Assembly: GCA_032622095.1 (NCBI GenBank) | Contig: CP136065.1 | Span: 241,097,530-241,161,529 of the forward strand | Direction of reading: 5' to 3' | DNA: 64,000 nt | Origin: Siphonodentalium dalli | Lineage: Eukaryota; Mollusca; Scaphopoda; Gadilida; Siphonodentaliidae | Shown: positions 22,532 through 34,900 of the stretch, piece by piece | How positions within the stretch are numbered: the first letter of the stretch is position 1 | Layout of the letters: every line of letters begins with the position of its first letter | The notes under the pieces: model-generated | The model's database searches: none | Seen by the model: the letters and a program-made list of their open reading frames with translations, nothing else | What the model was told of the DNA's origin: nothing | Translations under genes and position numbers: made by a program

Positions 22532-25500
22532 TAGGGGCCTGCGAATATTCAAGATTCGATTAGATGTCGATATCGGTCCGCTGATTCTGATATTTCCGAA
22601 TTGGCATGATTTTGGAGTTGTCTAGTTTTTTGCCTCTATAACACGTGACACAGCGCTTGGAATCACAAACTATGAAGCACAAAATGAACAAGTTAGCAAA
22701 CGTGGGTATTTTCAATGTGCACGTAATCATGTATCCCATTCAGATTGACATGCATTATAGTGTTGAAATGATTATTCGACGTCGACACGATTATTAAATT
22801 AGTCAACCCTGAAATCTGCCAGTCGATTAGTCGGAACAAACCCTAAACATTCACAACCTATCATCATACTTGCCACAAATGCAGCAAATACATCGCAATA
22901 ACGAACACTCATTGCTTGAACAGTTCAAAGAATCTAAGTATTAACTTGTAACACCAGTGTTTGACAAGGCCGCAATGTTTTGGAACATGCGAGGGACATG
23001 CAGAGAACTAACATTTTGTCCTTGAATGCCGTGTCTGTTATATCTTTGATAGTAGATCTTGTAAATTTCCGTATTTGATTGATTTTCCCTTTGTATTCTG
23101 TTCATAGGAAACATGTGATCTTCGTGATATGTTTCCATCTGACTTGAACCATTCTGACCCAGGGTCTACTGTAACTCCCTTGTCCATCCCTCCACAATAG
23201 CAATTTTCTATCCTTTTGCCATGGGTTAACACGTGTTGAAAAACTAAAACGATGTACTACGTCACGAGGCAAGTAATTATACCAACCAATTGGGAAGTCG
23301 TGATCTAAATAAAGTAACAATCTGTCATTGTTCAAAATAAAATCTTGTAATCTACACGATAAGAGTTAGTCACTAGCGGTAATTTTATAGCCAACCGCAG
23401 CAATGACCTGAGAGGGTCAACTTTACATGTATAACTGAATCTGAATCTTCCGACTCGACTGATTCATTGGTATTCTGTATTTGTCGATCACGGGATATTT
23501 ATCGAAAAAATTGGCATCGATATACAAGTACTAGCGGAATCCCAAATTGTCTCGCGACAAAAAGAACAACATATCCATAGCTAGTCCAACAAATTAGACT
23601 TTCGGATTAATAGGAATTTTAATATTTGGACGTTTATGGACCTTTTAATCCTTCAGTCTAATGGAACACGTGAAAACTTTGAACGCTACGAAGCCACACG
23701 AATTATGTGGCAAGGTCATGCCCCTTTAACTTACACTGTTCACGTCTAATGACACAAATAAAATTACAAATAAAAAACACATACCTTTTGTTGGAATGTT
23801 AAATATCATGACTGAACTAACTAGCATAAATTTGTGTCACTATTAATCCATATAATTTTATAACTCAACCGACAGAAATATTCAAACCCGTCTATGCTAG
23901 CGAACACATACGAAAACGAAAGCACGAGCATGCGTAATAGATCAGAAATCTGGGAAAACACGCGAAATTAACATAATTTATTTGTATTTGAAAATGGTGA
24001 TATGTTTTCCAATCCGGGATTAAACTAACAAATCTGTAATTCTGACAACTTTTATATCACAATCTATGTGTGAACACAAAGAATACTATCTCTGCTACAG
24101 GTAAGACTAATGTATTTGTAGATAATTTAAGAGAATATGGTATTTTGATGGGTCATATCGGTGGTCACTGATGTTGACCTGCTTCAAAATGTGTGCTAAC
24201 TTTGCTTTCAGCTCTTTTATTAGACTAGAAGGATTAATACAATCGTAAATGTCCAAATATTAAAATATGTATTAATCCGAATAGTCTAATTTGTTGGACT
24301 AATCCATAGCTTATCTGAAGTAATCACAGTAAAAAAAATCCTTCATTTACGCACATGAGTTCCCAAAACAACTCATAAAAATCATATGCCAATGTTACTT
24401 ACTCTTTTGCACTGGAAATTGGGGGAGGGGTTCGACTAATCAATTTGTAGTTGATTACACCTGGCGACTAATCAACTCCTAAAAATCACTAATCGTTTCA
24501 ACACTAGTGCATTATGCAAATTATGTGTTTCGATCGTAACATGTGACAGTGATCAATCGCTGCATACATTTGTAATTGGTGTCGACAATTTATGGTTTGT
24601 CTACAAGGTGGTTGGTCGCTAGATTCTGAACTCAATTGATTATGTTTATAAATTTAGATATCCCATTCAGTAATTCAGTTTATATGAATACAATTCAATG
24701 TATTGTAGATTTCGCATGTAGCCGCCGTTATGCACGTTACAATATAGTGGACACAACTTAAACCTTGAAACAACCGGTCTATTACGTTCTTGAATGAACG
24801 TCATTCTGTACGACCAGTTATCTGCAACAGAATTAAAGGAATGTCCTACATTTAGTTTCTTTTTCTCTACCAGAAAATCGACCACGATGGCTCAAGTTTA
24901 GATACGATAAATTATCACATTTAACACTTGTAATTTATGTGTTTTCTGTACCCCCTCTGGGAAGACAACTACTATCATGTAGGTGTTTGATCTATCGTTG
25001 GGTGAAAGTTATCCAGAAAACTATCATTGGACTGCAACAGTTATATAGCTAAACAGTAAACCAGTGTCTGCTTGTGTCAAATATTTTAAAAATAATATAG
25101 TCAAGTGGCTTCCGTGGTATTTGTTAAACGTTGATTGAATTATCTTTTTGTAATGTTACAGTCATGTTCGACATGTCACAAATTTAACTAGATAGAAATT
25201 CAATGCAACATAGCGCAAACCCTCCATGAGAGTGATTTGCATACTTTCGTTTTGGTCGAAATGCGGGCATTTGATTGGTCGAGAGAATTATACAGTATGT
25301 TATTCGTCTACTGATCGGTCTATATGCTCATAGATCAACCGAAAAACGACGTTGATGGCATATATGTCACGATCTTCCTCAATAAACACAAGTTCCAAAG
25401 GATGCTTATGGATAGTAATATTGTTATATAGTATCTAGTGACTTATGTAGTTGTTTGTCATGATAGCACCAACATTAACAATGGTAAACATTGACACCCG

Positions 25501-25594
25501 ATTCGATTCGAGATTCGATTCGATGTCGATATCAGGAAGGGGATTCGACATCGATATTCGATTTGATGCGACACCCCCGATTCGCAGATCCCTA
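22532..25594. mobile_element. hAT-like element nested in the foldback
   Basis: The ends TAGGGGCCTGCGAATATTC and ..CGATTCGCAGATCCCTA are inverted repeats. Subterminal 'gattcgattcgatgtcgat' blocks also recur inverted. An 8-bp near-match flanks it (CCTTGGTG 22524-22531, CCTTAGTG 25595-25602). The 3-kb body has no recognised transposase and carries another MITE. Confidence 0.7.
23583..24302. mobile_element. MITE nested in the hAT-like element
   Basis: TIRs of about 60 bp (AGTCCAACAAATTAGAC..ATTAAT..TTAATATTTGGAC) with the direct repeat TCCATAGCT on both sides (23574-23582 and 24303-24311). 720 bp, non-coding. This is the third level of nesting here. Confidence 0.72.
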
Positions 25595-26005
25595 CCTTAG
25601 TGGCATGTGATAATCCTATAAGATAGAGTTTTTCCCCATGTTATTGTGGTCGAAGTCTTGTCTGTAGAGTAGAAGGTGAGGGTTAGCACCATCTATTGTA
25701 TTATAATTTATGGCAGTATCCTGCCTGCTGCCTATTATTTTTGGACCCGGCTCTCGTGCAGAGACGACAGAAAATGCTTCGTAAATTAAACCTGTTGTCG
25801 TGGTGATATCAAAAGAACATAAGGTAATATAGTCAATGCTATGCTAAATGTACGTCAGATTGATGTATAATAGTCATAAAAGCAATGAATATAGACATCG
25901 CCACGATCGATAACGTGTTTACAATTTCTGATTTTCATGTTACCAAAAATAACAAAATATGACCCAAATCGCTAATCTTGTAGTTGCTACCCTATTCTTT
26001 ATATT

Positions 26006-26014
<9 letters not shown>

Positions 26015-26041
<27 letters not shown>
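26015..26041. repeat. TA dinucleotide microsatellite
   Basis: Uninterrupted TA repeats in an AT-rich setting. Confidence 0.85.
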
Positions 26042-26042
<1 letters not shown>

Positions 26043-26469
26043 ATCTATATATTATATATTTTATTTACTATCATCTTGTCAAACCCCTGTGGTGATACAA
26101 CCTCATTTCGCTCAATGTCATCAACACCAGCAATGAATTCTGCTATGCCTATGGGTAGGGACGTTACAGAAATTTTCTTATTCCACAAAATTTGAAGATA
26201 CATGGATATGTGATATAACATGAAATTTCCTTCAAAATGACATAGAAATTGAGTCACCCATTGCATAGTTATGATAATTTTTACCTCCGAAAAACCCACA
26301 TTTTTTCTGCCACTGCAGCCATTGAGTTATCACTGACACAGTGTCCAACGTCGTGGAAGAAAATTTAATGGTCTTAATAATGGTTCTTTATACCCCGCTG
26401 AACAAAACAAGTGTCCACTGTCACCGCGGTGTTGTCGGCCATGTTGTCAGACTTTGTAACTGCAGTTGA

Positions 26470-26565
26470 GCACCGCGGCTGAACGGCATATACACCGCAG
26501 CCGAATGGCAAGTACACCATGGCCGAACCGCAACTACACCGCAGCCGAACGGCATGTACACCAGG
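26470..26565 (+). repeat. short tandem repeat, unit about 22 bp
   Basis: Diverged units of the form 'caccgcagccgaacggcatg/aagta' occur four times. Confidence 0.7.
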
Positions 26566-28073
26566 TTTGATTTCTGACTGGTATCGTCTTTTAAAAAAAT
26601 TTAAAACAGGTATTTTATAAACGCAGGTACATATTTTTAATTCAAGGAATTTTAATAATATAAAATTGTCTGTATATTATCTTCATTTTGCAGCTATTAT
26701 GCCTAACCACATAAATTATCTTTGACCCAAATATTTCAATAATAACACAGATAGGATTCTCGATACATGTATCTGACATGATTCTCGGAATCATACTTTC
26801 ATTTTCATTAGGATTATCGGAACTGAAATATCTGATATACTTCCCGGAATCTTAATTTCACTTTCAATTTAAAACGGAACTTTTATGAAGCAGACACAAT
26901 TCAACAAACAAATAAATATTCAAATTTTAATAAATGCAATTCACAAAGAAATAAGGAAATACTAGTATACAAGAAATGTGTATGAACAGAAGCATGTTAG
27001 AAGATATAGAAATGCAGGTGTGTAATGAAAGTGAAAATTGCAGTTCAAATGTCTTCGCTTCGTGATGGTTTACGACAACAACTTCATATTAAGTTATCCC
27101 ATAAAATATGTATTTCAAACTTAATTTTATTGATAAACCATGCATCATATTATTTTGTTATACATGTATATCCATACAGTACTGAAAAAGTAAATAAAAC
27201 CCATTATTGTTAACTTGGGATCCCCATTTCCGAATTCAAGACAGCGCCGGACACATGCATGAATCTGTGTTGCGTTGTAATTTGATATGTACAATGTCAA
27301 AGTGAAAAAAACAGGTGCTAGTAACTTTTGTCGCCTTTAATACATTGTCAATTTTCTTAGAATAATGGTACAATTTATTTGAATTGTTGTGAATTAAACG
27401 TGAAAATTAAGCAAGACGAAACATTTTTGTTCTGTGCAGAAATGAACAAAATAATATTAAGTTGGTACTTTGCACTGAAGTTGCTGTATAACTTCTCTCT
27501 CCTGACTAATGGGCTGATAAAATTAAACTCTTATTTATAACTTTCAACAATTTTGAGCCGGTCAGTCGCGTGTACATGCAATTATCTTGTTAATATCGAT
27601 CGCAGTTATTTTACGCGCATCTGTATCTCTCAACCCACATCTGTACAAGAATTACGTCAACATTATTCAGTAAATGGGCGCGTGGACTGTGCAAGACTGT
27701 GTAGCAATCAACATTTTTTGCTACATCGTAACTGTTTGATTACTTATTGTCACTTGCTCCGGGATATTCCATTTCAAGTTTCATGCTCGATCAAACTGCC
27801 ACTGCTTTTTGGCTTTATCTATTCAAAACCCATATTCGTGTGCAATAATTATGCTTTAAAATAGGTTCATAAATTTTTTAAGTGACACTAATAGCATAGA
27901 ATTGACACTAGGACCCAGAAATTCCAGAAATTTCTGAGAATTTTGTGTTATTATGTACATTTGTCTATACTACATGTACTTAAGTGCATAACAATATACT
28001 CTATAAATCAACATCAAAACTTTAGATTGTGATTCCGATAATAGCTATTTACTATCACTGAGAGATGGGTTAA

Positions 28074-28454
28074 CCCTTTACCCAACAAACCGGCCAAAAC
28101 CGGCCAAATAAAGCTTCAACAGCCTAAAATATCTTCGGTTTGTCTCAATAGAACCATACAAATATGGATATCATTGGAACCGGCTCCTTGACCACATTGT
28201 GATAGTTACAGTTATGCCCTGTGCCAATGCATTCTCTTATATATGCGAGTCGACCATAGGTCGCCTCGCATATATAAGAGAATGCATTGGCCTAAAAAAA
28301 ATCACTTTTTACCATTTTTCTTACATTCTTTAACAATTTTATAATTTTTAATGTGTTAAGCCAATGCATTCTCTTATATATGCGAGGCGACCTATGGTCG
28401 ACTCGCATATATAAGAGAATGCATTGGCACAGGGCCGTTCTGTTGGGTAAAGGG
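28074..28454. mobile_element. piggyBac-type MITE with two 68-bp palindromes
   Basis: The ends CCCTTTACCCAACA and TGTTGGGTAAAGGG are flanked by TTAA (28070-28073 and 28455-28458), the piggyBac hallmark. Inside are two near-perfect palindromes ('ccaatgcattctcttatata'..complement) in opposite order, joined by an A/T-rich spacer. It is non-coding and lies just upstream of coding exon 1 of MAD1L1. Confidence 0.87.
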
Positions 28455-28767
28455 TTAAACATCGCGATCAGCCTCTCATTATTAGTTTATTATCATTGTA
28501 TTTTATTCGTAGTATTTTATTTTAATTTTCCAAGGTTGTCCCCACAAATATCAATGCACATTATGACATATACATGTATATCTATTGTTTAAGTCATATA
28601 TAGATTTGAGTTTTCTCTAGAATTACAACACTTGATCTACTTTTGAAAATCAATATAAAATTCAAAAATAATTACACCAGCGTTCAAATTAAATTAGTTC
28701 CAATTTTCCCCAGTTTTATGAACTAATTGTTTCTATTCATTTATATATTTCTTTGTGTGTTTTCTAG

Positions 28768-28952
28768 GAACATCATTAAAGTCATAATGGCCTCACCAGA
28801 AAATACGGTGGTAATTCGTATGAAGAGGGATTTTGACAGCATGATGTCTAATTGTTCAAACAGAAGCAGTAGATTCACTGGTAGTGCGTTCCTCCCATCA
28901 CTCGATTTGGATCAGACGAACATCTTTGATTCACCAAAGGAAAAGACAAATG
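28768..28952 (+). CDS. MAD1L1: MAD1L1 coding exon 1 (19-nt 5' UTR + residues 1-55)
   Basis: The acceptor ttttctag ends at 28767, so an untranslated exon must lie upstream. The ATG is at 28787. The exon ends ACAAATG|GTATGT with one nucleotide carried over. The N-terminal segment is polar, Ser-rich and not coiled coil, with ENTVV near the start as in human MAD1. Confidence 0.92.
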
Positions 28953-31900
28953 GTATGTAGAATATTAGTTCATAGTATGTAGAATATTAGTTCATACCAT
29001 GAATCTCCACTCTGGCTTACGCCCTAGAGATCATACTCCATCGTTCAAAACCTGGTAACTTTTTGAAGTTTAGACCCGTTCCCATTTAAAGGGAAAATTC
29101 TGGGACATGTATGCATATATTATAACATTTTATTTGATATATTTGCATGAAAATTGTACGAGAAAATCTCGAGGGCGATCGTTCTATTTATTGTATTCTG
29201 GTTTTGCTGCCATCTGTAAATATATTTATTCCCGTTGATATTTGACAAAGTTTGGTCACCTATGATGTCCATTTCCATTGGTACTCACACTTGGCATGTT
29301 GATAAATTTCTTATTAGTTCAGGCTTAACAAATCCCTGAAATAATGGATATTTGAGTGCCGTCTCCATTTAATAATGTATTTTACAATTTGTATTTATCT
29401 AAGTTCATGACTATGATTTCATCTAAATATGTGAGCCGATTTCGCTCTGCGTCGCTAACAATCTTGACATTTCCCCAGGTAATAAATTGAATATATATAG
29501 CAAAATCGGCTCACAAAAGTTGCTTAAAATAATGCACAGGCTGGGACCTTCGCATACAGTGAAATACATTAAGGAACATGTATTGGCTGAGAAATATATT
29601 ACCTACTTACTCTTTCAATGTTATACAAATTTTCCCCATCAGATCTTCAAAAAATTTTGAGGTTTTTCATCAGACCTCATGATCTCTACAGGGATGATGA
29701 GGTATGATCAAGTAGAATATAAACTTATATGTTAAATGTTTATATACTATTATGCTATGCATGCAGAAATGACTAGGCAGTTTGCAATTCTGTATCGTGG
29801 AGGATAACATGTCGTATCGTGTGAGTTGCAAGCCTGACTAGTGAGTCTGTCATTTAGTGCTGGGCGGTATTTTGGTATACCGATTATAATCAGTAATATT
29901 TTCAATACTGTTACTGTCATTTTATTTCCATAATCGGTAAACCGTGAAGACTGTATTATCGTGGTTACAGGTCATACCGGCCATAACCAGGTACATTGTG
30001 GTTTACCTTTATTGGAATACAAAGAAACTACTTGGTTTGTTTACACCACAGTTATCTTTTAGTTGAAAGAAACTGTTCATTCTTCACTTCTGTCACTTCT
30101 TTCCTGGTGACATTTGCCAAAAATGCATTCCATTGCTACCTTGGCCAAAATCCAGCCCAATATTATATTGCAAGTTATGATTGCATCATTCTGTGCTATT
30201 TTTAAACTACTGAATGCGTGGGATAGCTCATTATTTCCCGGGGTGTTATCGAGTGGGAATAATTTATCATGTTCATAAACGTGGATTTATATAATGTATG
30301 ATTTATAATAATTCAACTGAAAAGTGAATTATAGTTCTATAAGTTAAATACTTTGAAAGTAATACACCTTATTTTCCGCCATTTAATAAAAGCATCATAC
30401 TTATTCACTTCCGGCGAAACATTCCAATATCAAACTTAACAGCACGTGCTCTGTGCGACAGTGCAAGTCAGTGGGAGTTATCTCAAAGCTCTTGGATGTA
30501 TCCGCTGAATGATGCTTCCATATCTCGCAATTATTACTTGTGTTTGAGATCAGCATACCTTGTCATGAATCCATGCATGATGCATGCAAACAAATGATAC
30601 ATTGCCACAGTTTGTTAATCCATAATTTTATAAAACGGAGCGTTGGTGTGTGTGTGTTTCCTTATTTATTGTAAGCTGTGTAGCTACTTGATTTTCTCCA
30701 AAAAACAGTTGACTTGTGTACCAAACGATCACTACTTAATGGGGGTTTTAAGGGATTAGTTGAAATAATCAGTAATACCGTATGCCGCGGTATGGTTTTA
30801 GGATTACCGCGGTATTTTTATGCTTAAATACCGCCCAGCACTACTGCCATTGCAGAAAAAAGGTCCCCAGAGGGTGAATTTAGTGATTCTATCCTGCATA
30901 GCAGATATCATCACCAAATTCACCCTCTGGGGAACCCATTCTGCATGGCCTCATCTGCTATTGGAGACATAGACTCAGATTGAAGTTACCAAATGGTGAA
31001 TATTTGTGATGTACACTGGTTGGGAACCTTGATTATGCAATGTGTCGTCTGTCAATTTGGGGATATAGAGAAAATAAACTAAAAAATAAATAGAATCTAT
31101 GTGAAGAAGTTTCATAAGAAATTTTATAATAAAGAAACTTTCCAGAGAAGATGAGGCCTAAGCTGAATGAGGTCCCCATAGGGTGAATTTAGTTATGCTA
31201 GCCTGCTATGCGGGATAGCGTTCAATAAATTCCCCCTCTGGGGACCTCATTCTGCAAATGACAGGCACACTAAACTCAGGCTTGGTGAGTTGTGGAGAAA
31301 CTTGCTTCGTTTTGAAAACATTGGTTTACATGTATATCGGCAATTGGCATAAATTATTTCTACTCTATACAGCATCCAAATTTCATATTTCCTTTCATAT
31401 TTACGGCAAAAAACACTATAAAAATCAGTTGCATTCTTTATCCTACGAAAACCGCAATGAATTGATTCAACGCATATGTACAAACGGACCTATTTTCACA
31501 CAATGAAGCACTGATGATGTAATAATTTGCAGTGACGCACAACAATGTCAACTGTATGGCCGAGCTATTTAATTTTTGAAACAACATATTCAATATTCTT
31601 TTGTATGATAATTTCGTTATACAGGTTTCCGAGATTGGTATTCAAGTCTTGCTACATTCTCTGGGTTGTTTATTGACCATCTTGCAGACTGGTCGATAGA
31701 CTTCCAAGAGAAAGTAGCTCCACGTGAATATATATCTCGTATACCAGCAGCCACTGACAGCCTTCTTGGATTTTGCTCTTTTCATGTTTAAATCCTTTGG
31801 ACAACATCCCTTGTCTGATCGTCACTAAACTTCACATGGATCTTCGGGATGACCAGAAGATGGGAGTCATCTTATTTGTCCAAATTTCATTAAAAAACAT

Positions 31901-34900
31901 GGCCACTGGCAGCAATATTAGATTTTACTCTTTGCATGACTAAATCCTTTAGTTACACATAATGATACAGACCATCCCTCATTCAATCATCACCAAACTT
32001 CAATTTTATTGGAAAACATGGCCGCCAGTGGCCATCTTGGATTTTACTTTATATATAGCTCTTCATGTTGACATCTATAGTAGTATTACTTAGACATTTC
32101 AACTTTCCGCATTCCTAATCGCTCCATTGACTGTAACACAAGAAAGTATCCCTTCTCCATATTGAGCTACAGTGTCATTGACACTTTCATTATAATTTGC
32201 TGCATATTTCAGATGTATATACTTCCTACAATCCAATACAACTGAAGCATTGTTTTAACCCTTTACCCAACATAACGGCCCTGTGCCAATTCATTCTCTT
32301 ATATATGCGAGTCGACCATAGGTCGCCTCGCATATATAAGAGAATGCATTGGCTTAACACATTAAAAATTATAAAATTGTTAAAGAATGTAAGAATTTTT
32401 TTTTTTAGGCCAATGCATTCTCTTATATATGCGAGGCGACCTATGGTCGACTCGCGAGGCGACCTATGGTCGACTCGCATATATAAGAGAATGCATTGGC
32501 ACAGGGCATAACTGTAACTATCACAATGTGGTCAAGGAGCCGGTTCCAATGATATCCATATTTGTATGGTTTTATTGAGACAGACCCAAGATATTTTAGG
32601 CTGTTGAAGCTTTATTTGGCCGGTTTTGGTCGGTTTGTTGGGTAAAGGGTTAAACTAAACGCTGTTCAAGTGTTTATGAAAAAAGTCTTTATCAACCCCA
32701 CTGGAAAAGAGTTATATCAAGTTCTTGATTTATATCTGCAGCATTAGAAAAGGAACTGAAAAAGAAACAAGCAGATTTGATAAAGTCAAAGACAGAAATT
32801 ATCCAGCTTAAATCTGTCATATCCAATTTTGCGACCGATAACAAGAGAGCCAGAATAGAATCCGAGTTGGAGAACAAGTCTATTTATATGAGTAATGAGG
32901 TGAGAACAAGTCTATATACATGAGTAAATGAGGTGAGAACAAGTCTATAAACATGAGTAATGAGGTATGTGCTCACTTTCTTAGTGCATTCTCACTAAAA
33001 TTACCTCTGTAATCCGGAAACTCTCTATTCCGAACATCGGACGGCTTTTCTAGTCTAAAAGTGAACGAATACATTAATTTTTACCTCCGAAGTCCGAACG
33101 TGGAAAGCGATAACAAATTGACGCACATGCGTTAGATTTGACATGCTTGATGCTGAACTCGTGTTGCCTTTAGTGTATAGACTGGGGATCCTTTATAAGT
33201 TTAAATTTCTAGTCTATAAATTCAACTCTGAGTGGCCGTTTTCGCTCTGGCTCATTCGTTCTGACATGTTGATTAAAACTGTAATGGTGACAATACACCA
33301 CCACTGTGTACGTTTAGCTAATTAGTGTTTAGTTTTGACAGTGGTCGTAATAATAAGTCCAATTATTGATGTGAAAACAAAATGTCAGTGCTGTAATCTC
33401 CATGAAGTCACCATTGTTCACTCAATGTGTTAAATAAACATTCAGTTATCTAATCAGACACCTGTGGTTATAATCCGATTCGCCAAACAAAACACTGCTA
33501 ATTAATCGGTATGATTATTCAAGAGTACGAATCTACTATACTAACGATGCAACATTTTTAAACGACATTTTCAATCACTGTAACATCTATCATTTCCATG
33601 TTTCCTGTCTTATCTATACATGTATTACATCTTAATATACCATGGTTTTAATTCTTATTATAACATGATTTATCTATTGTTATTTAAATTTGATTCAGTA
33701 CTTTGTAGAATAAATTTTAATTAATCAATAATGAATTGGTTGTGCTTCAATTTAGCAAAGCGAGCTAAGATACCTTTGCAGGTTGGGAGAATTTACTCAA
33801 GAAAGCTAATCATCGGACACAAATTCAACAGTTTTGGCATTTAAGAAACTCCTAAAATTTAACTTGTGCTGTGGATTCTGTCACACTAATGGTAGATAAA
33901 TGTGTTATATACACAATGTGTTTGTAACGATTCATGTATCGCGACTCGACGACTTCGTGGCCATTCGGCGACCATGGTCACCTTGTCGCTATATGGCCAT
34001 GAAAACTAGCCTCGTCGCGAAACATGAATCTATACAAACACATTGTGTATATAACACATATATATCAAGCCTAGATATAGTGTGTCTGACATATGCAGAA
34101 TAAGGTTCCCAGAAGAGGAATTTCTCCCATAACAGTTGAGGCATAAGCAGAATGAGGTTCCCAGATAATTAATTTGGTGTGGCTAGCTCACCATGCAGGA
34201 CGACAGCCTTACTAAATTCACCCATCGGGGACCTCATTCTGCAAATATCAGACAATATATCCAGACTTGAACAATTTCTCCACTTTTGGAAGAAAAATGA
34301 GGGTCTGCATGTACTGAATTGACTCTCTCACATATGTCTGTCTGTCTGTCCAACCTGGTATATACATGTATCTCAGTCATGGGTTATCTGATCTAAATGA
34401 AAGTTGTTTGATGCTCCTCCAGCAGCAATCTTGGATCTCACATTTGAATTGATCAGCACACCATGCAGCACACATCTATTGGAGAAACTTTTGAAATGAA
34501 AATAATTTTTCATCTACACAATACAAATACTTTTATACTGGAACTTTTTTACTTTCCTTTTTCTTTATCATTCTATTAGCAGCATAAAATTAATGCCTCC
34601 CCATGTTGAGCTACAGATTCATTTATTATGGCCTTACATGTTCACTTTTTTTTTTGCAGAAAGAGAGAGAGAAACTGAATGATATCATGGTCCAGTTGAA
34701 CTTTTTGTCGAAGAAAGAAGAGGTCGCCCAAGCTGAAGTGGAGCAGAGCCGGAAGGAACTACTCCAGATGAAACATCGGCACGATGCAAAACTAAAGCAG
34801 ACGAGAAGAGATCATCTAGAAAAAGAGGAGGAGCATCAAAATGTAAGTTTTAACCCTTTGAGTGCCAGGGGCCGATGACCCTGGCCGATCTCATCGGCCC

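Larger units (their letters stand above)
22300..25940. mobile_element. large foldback structure, arms about 230 bp
   Basis: The left arm (about 22300-22530) pairs imperfectly with about 25700-25940. Shared blocks include 'gtaaacacgttat.gatcg', 'accttatgttct', 'gtcgtctctgcacgagag' and 'aggatactgccat'. The outer limits are approximate. It is the host of the nested hAT-like element at 22532-25594. Confidence 0.6.
25941..28069. other. gene-poor stretch before MAD1L1
   Basis: It contains a (TA)n tract at about 26015-26041 and a short GC-rich tandem repeat near 26470-26565. A non-coding first exon and promoter of MAD1L1 should lie upstream of 28768, but I cannot place them from sequence alone. Confidence 0.4.

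Noticed and set aside
28727-28786. Upstream in-frame extension of MAD1L1 start (MFLFIYIF..)
   Set aside because: It begins at a TTG and crosses the acceptor ttttctag at 28760-28767, so it is intron. The ATG at 28787 fits the MAD1 N-terminus.
32197-32511. Recurring short protein 'MRVDHRSPRIYKRMHW / GDLWSTRIYKRMHWHRA' at many sites
   Set aside because: It is the translated 68-bp palindrome of the piggyBac-type MITEs; it occurs on both strands because the DNA is palindromic.
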